In this document: positions 15,175 through 23,301 of the stretch, in pieces
How the letters are laid out: each line of letters begins with the position of its first letter
Numbering within the stretch: position 1 is the first letter of the stretch
Origin: Anaerozeibacter quisquiliarum
GTDB lineage: Bacteria > Bacillota > Clostridia > Christensenellales > Aristaeellaceae
Strand: one strand, 5' to 3'
Assembly: GCA_051162045.1 (NCBI GenBank)
Contig: JBISDI010000005.1
Length of the DNA stretch: 64,000 bases
Translations under genes and position numbers: made by a program
Notes under the pieces: model-generated
What the model saw: only the letters and a program-made list of their open reading frames with translations
Told to the model about the DNA's origin: nothing
Databases searched by the model: none

Positions 15175-16440
15175 ATGATCCGGATCGACAATGTGGCGCT
15201 CTATACCGGCGAGCGCGTTTTCCCGGACGGCTGCGTGCTGGTGGACGGCGATAAAATCGCCTACGCGGGCGAGCGTGCGCTCTGCCCGGACGCCGCGACG
15301 GAGCGGCGCATCGACGGCAAGGGCGGCATCCTGATGCCGGGCTTCTACAACGCGCACTGCCACGCGGCGATGGTGCTGATGCGGGGCGTGGGCAGCGATC
15401 GCGTGCTCATGGACTGGCTGCATCAAATCTTCCCGATCGAGGACAAGCTGACCGGCGACCTGGTCTATCACGGCGCGATGCTCGCGATCGCCGAGATGAT
15501 CCGGCGGGGCGTGGTGGCGTTTGCCGACATGTACTTCTTCATGGATCGGGTGGCCGAGGCGGCGCTTGGGGTCGGTATGCGCGCCAACATCGTGCGCGGC
15601 TGCACCGATCGCGCGGGCGTCGAGGATAACGCGAACAACCTGTACCGCCGGTTCAATGACGCGGGCGGCGGGCTGATAAAGGTGTTCGTCGGGCTGCACG
15701 CCGAGTACACCACGAGCCCCGATACCGCCCGATTCGCGATCGAGACCGCGCGCAAGCTGGGAACCGGCTTCCACGTGCACCTGAGCGAGACCAGGGGCGA
15801 GGTCGAGGGCTGCATCGAGCGGCACGGTATGACGCCGCCCGAATACTTCGATTCGCTGGGCGCGTTCGACGCTCATGCGATCGCGGCGCACTGCGTGCAC
15901 CTGAGGGACTTGGATGTTGAACTGCTCGCGCGCAAAAATGTGTACGCGGTGCACAACCCGGCGAGCAACCTGAAGCTCGCCAGCGGCATCGCGCCGATCG
16001 CCCGGTACCTGCAATCGGGCATGACCGTGGCGCTCGGCACCGACGGCGCGTCGAGCAACAACTGCCTGGACATGCTCTCCGACATGCGGCTGGCGTCCAT
16101 TTTGCAGAAGGGTGCGTTCGGCGACCCGACGCTGCTGCCGGCGGGCCAGGCGCTGACCATGGCGACCCGCACGGGCGCGCGGGCGCTGGGCTTTGACGAC
16201 TGCGGACTGCTCCGCGAGGGGTATCAGGCCGACATGGTGCTGGTAAGCGCCGAGGACGCCAACATGCTGCCCTGCCCGGACGTGCCGGCCGCGCTGGTCT
16301 ACGGCGCGCAGGGGATGAACGTCCGCATGACCATGGTCAAGGGGCGCGTGCTCTATCAGGACGGCGCATACACGACACTCGACATCGGTCGGGTGCGCGC
16401 GCAGGCGCTCGAAGCGGCGCGCGCGCTGGGGGTCATTTAA
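15175..16440 (+). CDS. mtaD: Amidohydrolase, S-adenosylhomocysteine/methylthioadenosine deaminase type
   Basis: A 421-residue TRZ/ATZ-type amidohydrolase. Metal-binding motifs are in place: NAHCHAAMVLMRG, FHVHLSET, HCVHL and GTDGASSNN, as in the MtaD enzymes that deaminate SAH or 5'-methylthioadenosine to the inosyl compounds. Substrate assignment rests on family likeness and on the ahcY gene directly upstream; other N-deaminations cannot be excluded. ATG at 15175 is set by AGGGAGG seven bases upstream. Confidence 0.88.
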   Translation: MIRIDNVALYTGERVFPDGCVLVDGDKIAYAGERALCPDAATERRIDGKGGILMPGFYNAHCHAAMVLMRGVGSDRVLMDWLHQIFPIEDKLTGDLVYHGAMLAIAEMIRRGVVAFADMYFFMDRVAEAALGVGMRANIVRGCTDRAGVEDNANNLYRRFNDAGGGLIKVFVGLHAEYTTSPDTARFAIETARKLGTGFHVHLSETRGEVEGCIERHGMTPPEYFDSLGAFDAHAIAAHCVHLRDLDVELLARKNVYAVHNPASNLKLASGIAPIARYLQSGMTVALGTDGASSNNCLDMLSDMRLASILQKGAFGDPTLLPAGQALTMATRTGARALGFDDCGLLREGYQADMVLVSAEDANMLPCPDVPAALVYGAQGMNVRMTMVKGRVLYQDGAYTTLDIGRVRAQALEAARALGVI

Positions 16441-16501
16441 GGGAACCAAATATGCCCAATGCCCGTCATATAGGAAAGCAAGTTGGAGGGGGATGTCGTC
16501 T

Positions 16502-17596
16502 ATGAAGCGTGCCGCAGCCGCACTGGCGGCCCTGATTTGCGCCCTGGCCCTGTGCGTGCCCGCGCTGGCCGAGGTCAGCGCCAGCACCCGGATCTACGAT
16601 TCCTCAAGCGGATACCTGAACAACATCGACCTGGCCATCGCCATGCTCGACGGCACCGAGGTGTGGCCGGACGACACCTTTTCTTTCAACGACGCGGTGG
16701 GGCCGCGCGCGGCGGCCGATGGCTATCAGAAGGCCGGGGACGGGCGCGGCGCGAAGGTCTACGGCGGCGGCGTCGATCAGGTGGCGGCCACGCTGTACCT
16801 GGCGATCGAGGAGCGCGGCGACGTGGACTACATTGAGCGCAAGGTGTACGGCTCGAAGTTCACGGGCGAGTACGTGGATTCGGGCAACGAGGCGATTGTG
16901 ACCGACTACGACCACGACGTGGACTTTTCCTTCCTGAACATCGGCGACTCGTTCACGATCCGGCTCTCCCGCAGCGGCAAGACGATCACTTGCACGCTGG
17001 GCGACGACGACGGCAGCCATGACTGGGACGACGATGACGACGAGGACTGGGACGAGGACTACATCTTCCCGGATTCGGACCAGGTGAAGCTGACGCGCGA
17101 TGACATCTACTCGATCCCGCGCTCGCTGTGGCCCTACGCGCGCAACGAAATCTACGCGCGCCACGGCTACGAGTTCAAGACCAGGAAGTACCGCGACTAC
17201 TTTTCGCAGAAGGACTGGTATGCGCCGGGCGGCTTCTCGACCCGGAACCTCAATGACACCGAGTGGTACAACATGGACCTAATCAAGTCGATGGAGAAGG
17301 GCAGCGGCAGTTCGTCCTCGTCCTCCTCGTTCGACGAATACATCTTCCCGCACTCGAGCACCCGCAAGCTGACCCGGCGCGAGATCGAGGCGATCCCGGA
17401 GAGCGAGTGGGGCTACGCCCGTAACGAAATCTGGGCGCGCCACGGCTATGAGTTCAAGACCAAGAAGTACCGCGATTACTTTAACGCAAAGAGCTGGTAC
17501 GAGCCCGGCGGCTACAGTGAGAAGGATGTCAACAAGACCGAGTGGTACAACATGGAGCTAATCAAGTCTTTGGAAGACGAATACGGCGTCAATTGA
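16502..17596 (+). CDS. Secreted VanW-like protein with two YARHG domains
   Basis: A 364-residue exported protein. Order: signal peptide (1-24, ending ALA), VanW-like domain (about 40-150, FSFNDAVGPR then YGGGVDQVAATLYLA), an Asp/Glu-rich linker, YARHG domain 1 (YARNEIYARHGYEF), a Ser-rich linker, and YARHG domain 2 (YARNEIWARHGYEF). The invariant Cys of the VanW GGGxCQ motif is Asp here, so any chemistry of that Cys is lost. YARHG domains are extracellular and of unclear role. ATG at 16502 is chosen over 16493, which is too close to GGAGGGGG. Probably acts at the cell wall. Confidence 0.85.
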   Translation: MKRAAAALAALICALALCVPALAEVSASTRIYDSSSGYLNNIDLAIAMLDGTEVWPDDTFSFNDAVGPRAAADGYQKAGDGRGAKVYGGGVDQVAATLYLAIEERGDVDYIERKVYGSKFTGEYVDSGNEAIVTDYDHDVDFSFLNIGDSFTIRLSRSGKTITCTLGDDDGSHDWDDDDDEDWDEDYIFPDSDQVKLTRDDIYSIPRSLWPYARNEIYARHGYEFKTRKYRDYFSQKDWYAPGGFSTRNLNDTEWYNMDLIKSMEKGSGSSSSSSSFDEYIFPHSSTRKLTRREIEAIPESEWGYARNEIWARHGYEFKTKKYRDYFNAKSWYEPGGYSEKDVNKTEWYNMELIKSLEDEYGVN

Positions 17597-17613
17597 TTTA
17601 ACAAACTTACCCA

Positions 17614-17642
17614 TTGACAGGCGCAGGCCTATGCGCTATAGT
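17614..17642 (+). promoter_or_regulatory. Promoter of the trpXYZ operon
   Basis: Consensus TTGACA (17614-17619), 17-base spacer, TATAGT (17637-17642), directly upstream of the T-box leader. Confidence 0.85.
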
Positions 17643-17654
17643 ATGCGCAACAAC

Positions 17655-17924
17655 ATAATAAACCGACGACGGAGACGAGTAAGCGCGAGAGGTTCCTCAA
17701 GAGAGTCGCAGGCGGTGGGATTGCGGCAGGGTACGGCGCGGTGAATGGACTTCGGAGGGCGGCGCGAACCACTTAGGTCTAGTAGTTGCCGACGGATTCC
17801 ACCCGTTACCATGTGGAACGCGCATGATCGTGCGCGGTTGAGGCGGCCGGTTTGCCGGCAAGATGGGTGGTACCGCAGGAATGAAAGAATCCTGTCCCGT
17901 GTGATACACGGGACAGGTTTTTTG
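17655..17924 (+). promoter_or_regulatory. T-box leader, probably tryptophan-specific
   Basis: The conserved T-box sequence GGGTGGTACCGC is at 17865-17876, next to a strong terminator (arms 17891-17902 and 17906-17917, followed by six T). The upstream 200 bases hold the structured stem I region with AGAGAGTCG. In the expected specifier position GAATGGAC gives a UGG codon at 17746-17748, which would read uncharged tRNA-Trp. The genes controlled, a TrpXYZ-type transporter, agree with that. When tRNA-Trp is uncharged the antiterminator should form and the operon be expressed. Confidence 0.88.
17891..17923 (+). terminator. T-box terminator
   Basis: CCTGTCCCGTGT / ACACGGGACAGG, a perfect 12-base stem with a 3-base loop, followed by TTTTTT. 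Competes with the antiterminator made by the T-box sequence. Confidence 0.92.
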
Positions 17925-17981
17925 TTCCCCCCGGCGGGGGCCGTGGGGCGGGGTGGTCAACAGACTTAGGAGGATACAAAC

Positions 17982-18950
17982 ATGAAGCGGATTGCGATTA
18001 TGGTTCTGGCGCTGGCACTGGTTCTTTCGGGCGTGGCGGCCTCGGCGCAGGCGGTCACTGTGGGCATCATCCAGTACGCGACGCACCCGTCGCTCGACAA
18101 CTGCACCAAGGGCTTTATCGAGGGGCTGGCCGAGGGCGGCTACAAGGAGGGCGACAACCTGACGATCGATTTTCAAAACGCGATGGCCGACATGGCGACC
18201 GGCGACATGCAGGCCAAGCTGATGGTCTCGCAGGGCCGGGATATGCTGGTGGGCGTGGCGACGCCGGCGGCGATGAGCGCCTATGCGGCGACCGCCGACA
18301 GCGGTACGCCCGTGATCTTTGTGGCGGTGTCGGACGCGGTGTCGGCCGGGATCGTGGAGTCGAACGAAGCGCCGAATACCAACTGCACCGGGGTGTCGGA
18401 CATCCTGAACCTGCCCGAGCAGGTGAAGATGATCCGCGCGTTCCTGCCGGAGGCCAAGAAGATCGGCGTGGTGTACACGGTGTCGGAGCCGAACTCGATC
18501 TCGCACCTGAAGAAGCTCCATGAGGTCGCGGCCGAGCAGGGCTTCGAGGTCGTGGCGATCGGCATCACCGCGGGCTCGGAGGTGGCCACGGCGGCCGGCT
18601 CGCTGATCGCGGACGGGGTGGACTGCTTCAACAACTTCACCGACAACCTGGTCGTGGAGAACCTGCCGGCGCTGCTGCTGGCCGCCGAAGAGGCGCGCAT
18701 CCCGGTGTTCGGCTCGGAGGTCGAGCAGGTGGTGAACGGTTGCCTGGCGACGCAGGGCATCGACTACGTGGCGCTGGGCCGCGAGGCCGGCAAAATCGCG
18801 GCAGAGGTCTTGAATGGCAAGGCCGATCCCGCCACCACGCCGGTCGGCCTGATCGACGAGGTGACCCCGGCCTACAACGCGGACGTGCTCGCGGCGCTGG
18901 GGCTGCAATTGCCGGCGGGGTATGAAGCGGCGCAAGACGTGGCGAAGTAA
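17982..18950 (+). CDS. trpX: ABC transporter substrate-binding protein, TrpX type
   Basis: A 322-residue exported binding protein of the TrpX/ABC_sub_bind family. Signal peptide 1-24; mature start VTVGIIQYATHPSLDNCTKG is typical, as are the VGVATPAA and PVIFVAVSD strands and the GIDYVALGREAG helix near the C-terminus. It has no lipobox Cys. The tryptophan substrate is inferred from the T-box with a UGG specifier and from operon structure. RBS AGGAGG lies just upstream. Followed by the permease and ATPase genes. Confidence 0.9.
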   Translation: MKRIAIMVLALALVLSGVAASAQAVTVGIIQYATHPSLDNCTKGFIEGLAEGGYKEGDNLTIDFQNAMADMATGDMQAKLMVSQGRDMLVGVATPAAMSAYAATADSGTPVIFVAVSDAVSAGIVESNEAPNTNCTGVSDILNLPEQVKMIRAFLPEAKKIGVVYTVSEPNSISHLKKLHEVAAEQGFEVVAIGITAGSEVATAAGSLIADGVDCFNNFTDNLVVENLPALLLAAEEARIPVFGSEVEQVVNGCLATQGIDYVALGREAGKIAAEVLNGKADPATTPVGLIDEVTPAYNADVLAALGLQLPAGYEAAQDVAK

Positions 18951-19076
18951 TTCCCCATTTCCCTCTTTGGAGGGGCGGGGTGGATGATCTGAACGCAGGG
19001 CCCATGGGGCCGGGGCGTATGACCCGGATCCACCGGTCGAAACGCCCGAAAAGGTAAACCGAAAAGGGGCCATGTT

Positions 19077-19976
19077 ATGTACCTGTCGATCCTGATAAAC
19101 ATCCTCGAAGAGGGCTTCATTTACGGCATCATGGCGATGGGGGTCTACATCAGCTACAAGGTGTTGGATTTCCCCGACCTGTCGGTGGACGGCACGCTGC
19201 CGCTGGGCGCGTGTGTGACCGCGCTGATGATCGTAAACGGCATGTCGCCCGTGGCGGCGCTGCTCGTGTCCTTTGCCGCGGGCTGCCTGGCCGGCGCGGT
19301 GACCGGCCTGCTGCACGTGAAGCTCAAGATTACCGATCTGCTCAGCGGCATTCTCACGATGACGGCGCTGCTCACGGTCAACCTGTTGGTCACCGGCAAG
19401 CAGTCGGTGCTCTACATCAACAAGCTGCCCACGATTTTCACGGACGGGCCGGTGACCTGGCTGCCCGAGGCGTTCGCGCCCTATCGGCGGGTGATCGTGC
19501 TGGCCGTCGTGGTCGCGGCCGTCAAGCTGATTATGGATTGGTTCTTCAAGACGCGCATCGGACTGATGCTGCGCGCGGCGGGCAGCAACTTGCAGTACGT
19601 GACGGCGCAGGCGGTCAACCCGGGGCTGGTGAAGATCCTGGGGCTGACGCTTGCCAATGGGCTGACGGCACTGTCGGGCAGCGTGCTGGCCCAGCAGGCG
19701 CGCTCGGCCTCGGTCACCAGCGGCGCGGGCATGGTGGTCATGGGGCTGGCGTCGGTCATCATCGGCACCACGCTCTTGGGCAAGGTGCGCGGCGTTATGC
19801 CCACCACGCAGGTGATCGCGGGCGCGGTCGTGTACAAGGCCTGCCTCGCGGTGGCGACGCTGCTTCGGATCGACACGGTCTACTTGAAGCTGCTGATGAG
19901 CGCGCTGTTTGTGGTGGCGCTGGTCGCCGGCCGCGCGCTCGATCGGAAGGGAGGCAAGCGCCATGCCCATGGATAG
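19077..19976 (+). CDS. trpY: ABC transporter permease, TrpY type
   Basis: A 299-residue inner-membrane permease of the branched-chain-type fold, with eight to nine helices. Typical features: YGIMAMGVYISYKVLDFPDLSVDGTLPLGA near the start, and GLTALSGSVLAQQARSASVTSGAGMVVMGLASVIIGTTLLG in segments further on. Works with TrpX and TrpZ. It is separated from trpX by 126 bases containing weak dyads, which may set the expression ratio of binding protein to permease. Its end overlaps the ATPase gene by 14 bases. Confidence 0.9.
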   Translation: MYLSILINILEEGFIYGIMAMGVYISYKVLDFPDLSVDGTLPLGACVTALMIVNGMSPVAALLVSFAAGCLAGAVTGLLHVKLKITDLLSGILTMTALLTVNLLVTGKQSVLYINKLPTIFTDGPVTWLPEAFAPYRRVIVLAVVVAAVKLIMDWFFKTRIGLMLRAAGSNLQYVTAQAVNPGLVKILGLTLANGLTALSGSVLAQQARSASVTSGAGMVVMGLASVIIGTTLLGKVRGVMPTTQVIAGAVVYKACLAVATLLRIDTVYLKLLMSALFVVALVAGRALDRKGGKRHAHG

Positions 19977-20760
19977 CAACGCGTGCCTGGTCGAGATGAG
20001 AAACATCATCCAAATCTATAATGAAGGTACGCCCGACGAGGCCACGCTGTTCGACGGCTTCAACCTGTCGATCGCGCGGGGCGACTTTGTGTCGGTGGTG
20101 GGCTCGAACGGCTCGGGCAAGACCACGATGCTGAACATCCTGTGCGGTTCGCTGCCGCTTACGGGCGGGCGCGTGCGCGTGAACGGGCGCGACGTGACCG
20201 ACCTTGCCGAGCACAGGCGTGCGCGGATGCTGGGCCGGGTGTTTCAGGACCCGTCGAAGGGCACCTGCGCGCAACTGACCGTGCTCGAGAACATGGCGCT
20301 GGCCGACAACAAGAATCAGCCCTACAACCTGCGCCGGGGCGTCAACCGCCGGCGGATCGACGCCTATCGCGCGATGCTCGAGCCGCTGGGGCTGGGCCTC
20401 GAGAACCGCCTGGGTCAGCAGGTGGGCAGCATGTCGGGCGGTCAGCGCCAGGCGCTGGCGCTGCTGCTGTCCACGATGACGCCGATCGAGCTGCTGGTGC
20501 TCGACGAGCACACCGCCGCGCTCGACCCGCGCGCGGCCGACACCGTGATGGAGCTGACGCAGAAGCTGATCGTGGGAAAGGGGTTGACGGCGCTCATGGT
20601 CACCCACAACCTGCGCTATGCGGTGGGCTACGGCAACCGCCTCCTGATGATGCATCAGGGCCGCGCCGTGATCGACGCCGCGGGCGGGGAGCGCGCGCGC
20701 TACACGATGGACGACCTGCTCAGGACCTTCAACGAAATCAGCGTCGAGTGCGGTAATTGA
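19963..20760 (+). CDS. trpZ: ABC transporter ATP-binding protein, TrpZ type
   Basis: A 265-residue ATPase subunit. Walker A GSNGSGKTT, Q-loop VFQDPSKGTCAQLT, signature SMSGGQRQALAL and Walker B LLVLDEHTAALDP are intact; the switch His is in VTHN. The FQDPSKGT variant is typical of this transporter group. The ATG at 19963 with GGAAGGGAGG upstream is preferred over 19969. It overlaps trpY, so the two are probably translated together. Energises the presumed tryptophan uptake system. Confidence 0.9.
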   Translation: MPMDSNACLVEMRNIIQIYNEGTPDEATLFDGFNLSIARGDFVSVVGSNGSGKTTMLNILCGSLPLTGGRVRVNGRDVTDLAEHRRARMLGRVFQDPSKGTCAQLTVLENMALADNKNQPYNLRRGVNRRRIDAYRAMLEPLGLGLENRLGQQVGSMSGGQRQALALLLSTMTPIELLVLDEHTAALDPRAADTVMELTQKLIVGKGLTALMVTHNLRYAVGYGNRLLMMHQGRAVIDAAGGERARYTMDDLLRTFNEISVECGN

Positions 20761-20844
20761 TGCCGACACGCACATCCGTTGTGAAGAATGGGATCACAAA
20801 ACGGCTGTTCGGGGCCCATTGCTCTGCGCGCGCGGCCTTCAAAC

Positions 20845-20873
20845 TTGACAGCGCCCGCCGCGCGTGGTATGAT
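20845..20873 (+). promoter_or_regulatory. Promoter of the cobalamin-riboswitch operon
   Basis: TTGACA (20845-20850), 17-base spacer, TATGAT (20868-20873), a few bases upstream of the riboswitch. Confidence 0.8.
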
Positions 20874-20884
20874 AAACCCGTAGA

Positions 20885-21075
20885 CAGATAGATGCGCGCA
20901 TGATCCGGGGAACGGGGTGAAAATCCCCGGCAGACCCGCTACTGTGAGGAGCTTGGGCAGACGCCCGGCTTTAAGTCAGATCACCGGCCCACGCGCGGGC
21001 GCACAGCAACGCCTTCGATGCTAAGGCGGCGCCGCCCACCCATTCGCGTGCAAGGGCCGGTGATTTGCCGTTCCC
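20885..21075 (+). promoter_or_regulatory. Cobalamin riboswitch
   Basis: The core consensus is clear: GGGGAACGGGGTGAAAATCC near 20905-20930, then CCGGCAGACCCGCTACTGTGA (the B12 box region, 20928-20948) and TTTAAGTCAGATCACC (20970-20985). It lies in the leader of a BtuF-BtuC-BtuD-type operon and should reduce expression when cobalamin is plentiful. The exact 3' limit and the expression platform, terminator or ribosome-site masking, are not resolved; a GC-rich dyad around 21090-21130 (GTTTGACCGTGCGGC region) may take part. Confidence 0.93.
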
Positions 21076-21166
21076 CTGCGCCGAAACCGGCATGGCGTCG
21101 CCGCATGGTCGTTTGACCGTGCGGCGTTTGTGTGTAAAGAACACCGCTGGAAAGGAAGGAAAACCC

Positions 21167-22096
21167 ATGAAGAAGCTGTTCTGCCTGATGTTCACGCTGC
21201 TGCTGGCCACGGCAAATGCGCTGGCCATGCCCGCCGAAGACCGGGCGGGCAATCCGCTCGACCTTAAGGCCGCGCCCGCGCGCGTGATCTCGCTCGCGCC
21301 CGCGACCACGCAGGTGATCGTCGAGCTGGGCCTGAAAGACCGCCTGGTGGCCGTCGATACGTACAGCCCGTCGCAGGCGGAGGGCGTTTCCGAGCTGCCC
21401 CAGTTCGATATGATGCACCCCGACTGCGAGGCCATGGCCGAGCTTGCGCCCGACCTGGTGCTGGTCAGCGCCATGAGCTACGAGGGCGGCGGCGATCCGT
21501 TCACGGCGCTGCGGACGCTCGGCATCACGGTGGCGGTGATCCCGTCGAGCGACAGCGTGGCCGGCGTGGCCGAGGACGTGCGCTTCATCGCACGGATCAT
21601 GGGTGCGGAAGAGTCCGGCGAGGCGTTGACCCGCGGCATGCTGGACACCGTCGAGGCCGTCCGCGCGATCGGAGAAGCCATCCCCGAAGCCGAGCGCAAG
21701 TCGGTGATGTTTGAGATCGGCGCGCTGCCCTACCTGTACAGCTTCGGCAGCGGCACCTTCCTGAACGAGTTGATCGAGCTCATGGGCGCGCGCAATGTGT
21801 TTGCCGATCAGCAGGACTGGATTTCTGTGAGCGAGGAATCAGCGGTTGAGGCCAACCCCGACGTAATCCTGACCTCGGTCAGCTACATCGACGACGCGGT
21901 CGGCGAGATTCTGGGCCGCGCGGGCTGGGGCGAAGTGAGCGCGATCAAGGGAGGGCAGGTGTTCTACATCGACAACACCGCGAGTTCCTTGCCCAACCAC
22001 CACATCGCCGACGCGCTGGTCGAGATGGCGAGGCGGGTGTACCCCGACCGGTACGCGGCGTTCGACGCGCCCTTGCTGAATGAAGACGCCGCATAA
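21167..22096 (+). CDS. Cobalamin/iron-siderophore-type ABC substrate-binding protein, BtuF-like
   Basis: A 309-residue exported binding protein of the periplasmic-binding class III (BtuF/FecB) fold: signal peptide 1-21, then RVISLAPATTQVIVELGLKDRLVAVDTYS, and LAPDLVLVS. The cobalamin riboswitch upstream points to corrinoid uptake rather than siderophores. No lipobox Cys is present, so how it stays at the cell surface is not clear. AAAGGAAGGAAAACCC precedes the ATG at 21167. Its 3' end overlaps the permease gene by 17 bases. Confidence 0.88.
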   Translation: MKKLFCLMFTLLLATANALAMPAEDRAGNPLDLKAAPARVISLAPATTQVIVELGLKDRLVAVDTYSPSQAEGVSELPQFDMMHPDCEAMAELAPDLVLVSAMSYEGGGDPFTALRTLGITVAVIPSSDSVAGVAEDVRFIARIMGAEESGEALTRGMLDTVEAVRAIGEAIPEAERKSVMFEIGALPYLYSFGSGTFLNELIELMGARNVFADQQDWISVSEESAVEANPDVILTSVSYIDDAVGEILGRAGWGEVSAIKGGQVFYIDNTASSLPNHHIADALVEMARRVYPDRYAAFDAPLLNEDAA

Positions 22097-23081
22097 GGTA
22101 CTGCTGGCGCTGGCGGTGGCGCTTGTTGCGCTGGCGTTCGGCGTCGCCGTGGGCAGCGCGTCCATCCACCCGATGGACGCGCTGCGGGTGCTTGTCGGGC
22201 GGGGCGAGGCGGTCAGCGGGGTGGCGCGCTCGATCCTTATAAAGATACGCCTGCCGCGCGTGCTGATGGCCTTTTGCGTGGGCGCGGCGCTGTCGATGAG
22301 CGGCACGGTGATGCAGTCGGTGCTGCGCAATGCCCTGGCCTCGTCCTATACGCTGGGCGTGTCGTCGGGCGCGTCGCTGGGCGCGGCGCTGAGCATCCTT
22401 CTGGGGCTGTCGGGGCTGTTTGTCCGGCCGCTGATGGGCTTTGCGTTCGGCATGGCGACGGTGCTGCTGGCGATGGGTCTGACCGCCGCGCTCGACCACA
22501 GTATGGAGGGCAACACCATCGTGCTGGTGGGCATGGTGTTCTCGCTGTTCGTCAACGCCGTGCTGACGCTGATTACCGCGCTGTCAAGCGAGCACCTCAA
22601 GGAATTGGTGTTCTGGCAGATGGGTTCGTTCGCCGGACGCGGCTACGCGCAGGTCGCGGTGATGGCGGCGGTGAGCGCCGTGACGATGCTGGCGCTCATG
22701 GGCTACGCCTGGGAGATGGATTTGATGACCTTCGGCGACGAGCAGGCCGAGAGCACGGGCGTGGCGATCCGGCGGATCAAGTGGACGCTGATCGCGCTGG
22801 GCGCGCTGCAGACCGGCGTCGCGGTCGCCTTCACCGGCACGGTCGGCTTCATCGACCTGATCGCGCCCCACCTGGTGCGTCGGGTGTTCGGCGCGCGGCA
22901 CCGGATCGTGCTGCCGATGGCGGCGCTGCTGGGCGGCGCGTTCATGGTGCTGTGCGACCTGGCGGCGCGCACCGTACTGGCCCCGATCGAGCTGCCGGTG
23001 GGCGCGGTGACCGCGCTCGTGGGCGCGCCGTTCTTCACCCATGTATACTTTTCGCGCCGAAGGCGCGTCACGCACATCTGA
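22080..23081 (+). CDS. FecCD/BtuC-type ABC transporter permease
   Basis: A 333-residue membrane protein with about nine to ten helices, typical of the FecCD/BtuC family: IRLPRVLMAFCVGAALSMSGTVMQSVLRNALA and, later, FTGTVGFIDLIAPHLVRRVFGARHR, the coupling-helix region, with VGAVTALVGAPFF near the end. The ATG at 22080 lies within the end of the binding-protein gene, so translation is probably coupled. Corrinoid specificity is inferred from the riboswitch. Confidence 0.9.
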   Translation: MKTPHKVLLALAVALVALAFGVAVGSASIHPMDALRVLVGRGEAVSGVARSILIKIRLPRVLMAFCVGAALSMSGTVMQSVLRNALASSYTLGVSSGASLGAALSILLGLSGLFVRPLMGFAFGMATVLLAMGLTAALDHSMEGNTIVLVGMVFSLFVNAVLTLITALSSEHLKELVFWQMGSFAGRGYAQVAVMAAVSAVTMLALMGYAWEMDLMTFGDEQAESTGVAIRRIKWTLIALGALQTGVAVAFTGTVGFIDLIAPHLVRRVFGARHRIVLPMAALLGGAFMVLCDLAARTVLAPIELPVGAVTALVGAPFFTHVYFSRRRRVTHI

Positions 23082-23121
23082 CTGCGTCCATATGCGCGTG
23101 AGTTGGGGAACGGGGAAACCG

Positions 23122-23161
23122 GATTGCTGAAAACCCTGCGAGGTATTCTAGGCGCAATCCG
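23122..23161. other. Hairpin between permease and ATPase genes
   Basis: CCGGATTGC and GCAATCCGG form a 9-base perfect stem with a loop of about 20 bases in the 220-base gap between the BtuC- and BtuD-type genes. It may trim or attenuate the message; there is no T-run. Confidence 0.35.
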
Positions 23162-23301
23162 GCAGCATGAATCGATTCCGAGCCGGGCGGGCAGGCTCGC
23201 CCTACGCCGGGATCCATTTGCACCGGCGCAAATGATTGAACATGAAGGGCTGCGGCACTCCAAACCTCCCGGAGAGGGGGTTGGTCGGAGGAGGGGATAG
23301 C

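Noticed and set aside
17697..20009. Minus-strand open frame of 770 codons opposite trpXYZ
   Set aside because: His/Arg/Gln-rich translation typical of antisense in GC-rich DNA; no ribosome site; the plus-strand genes here are recognised families with a T-box.
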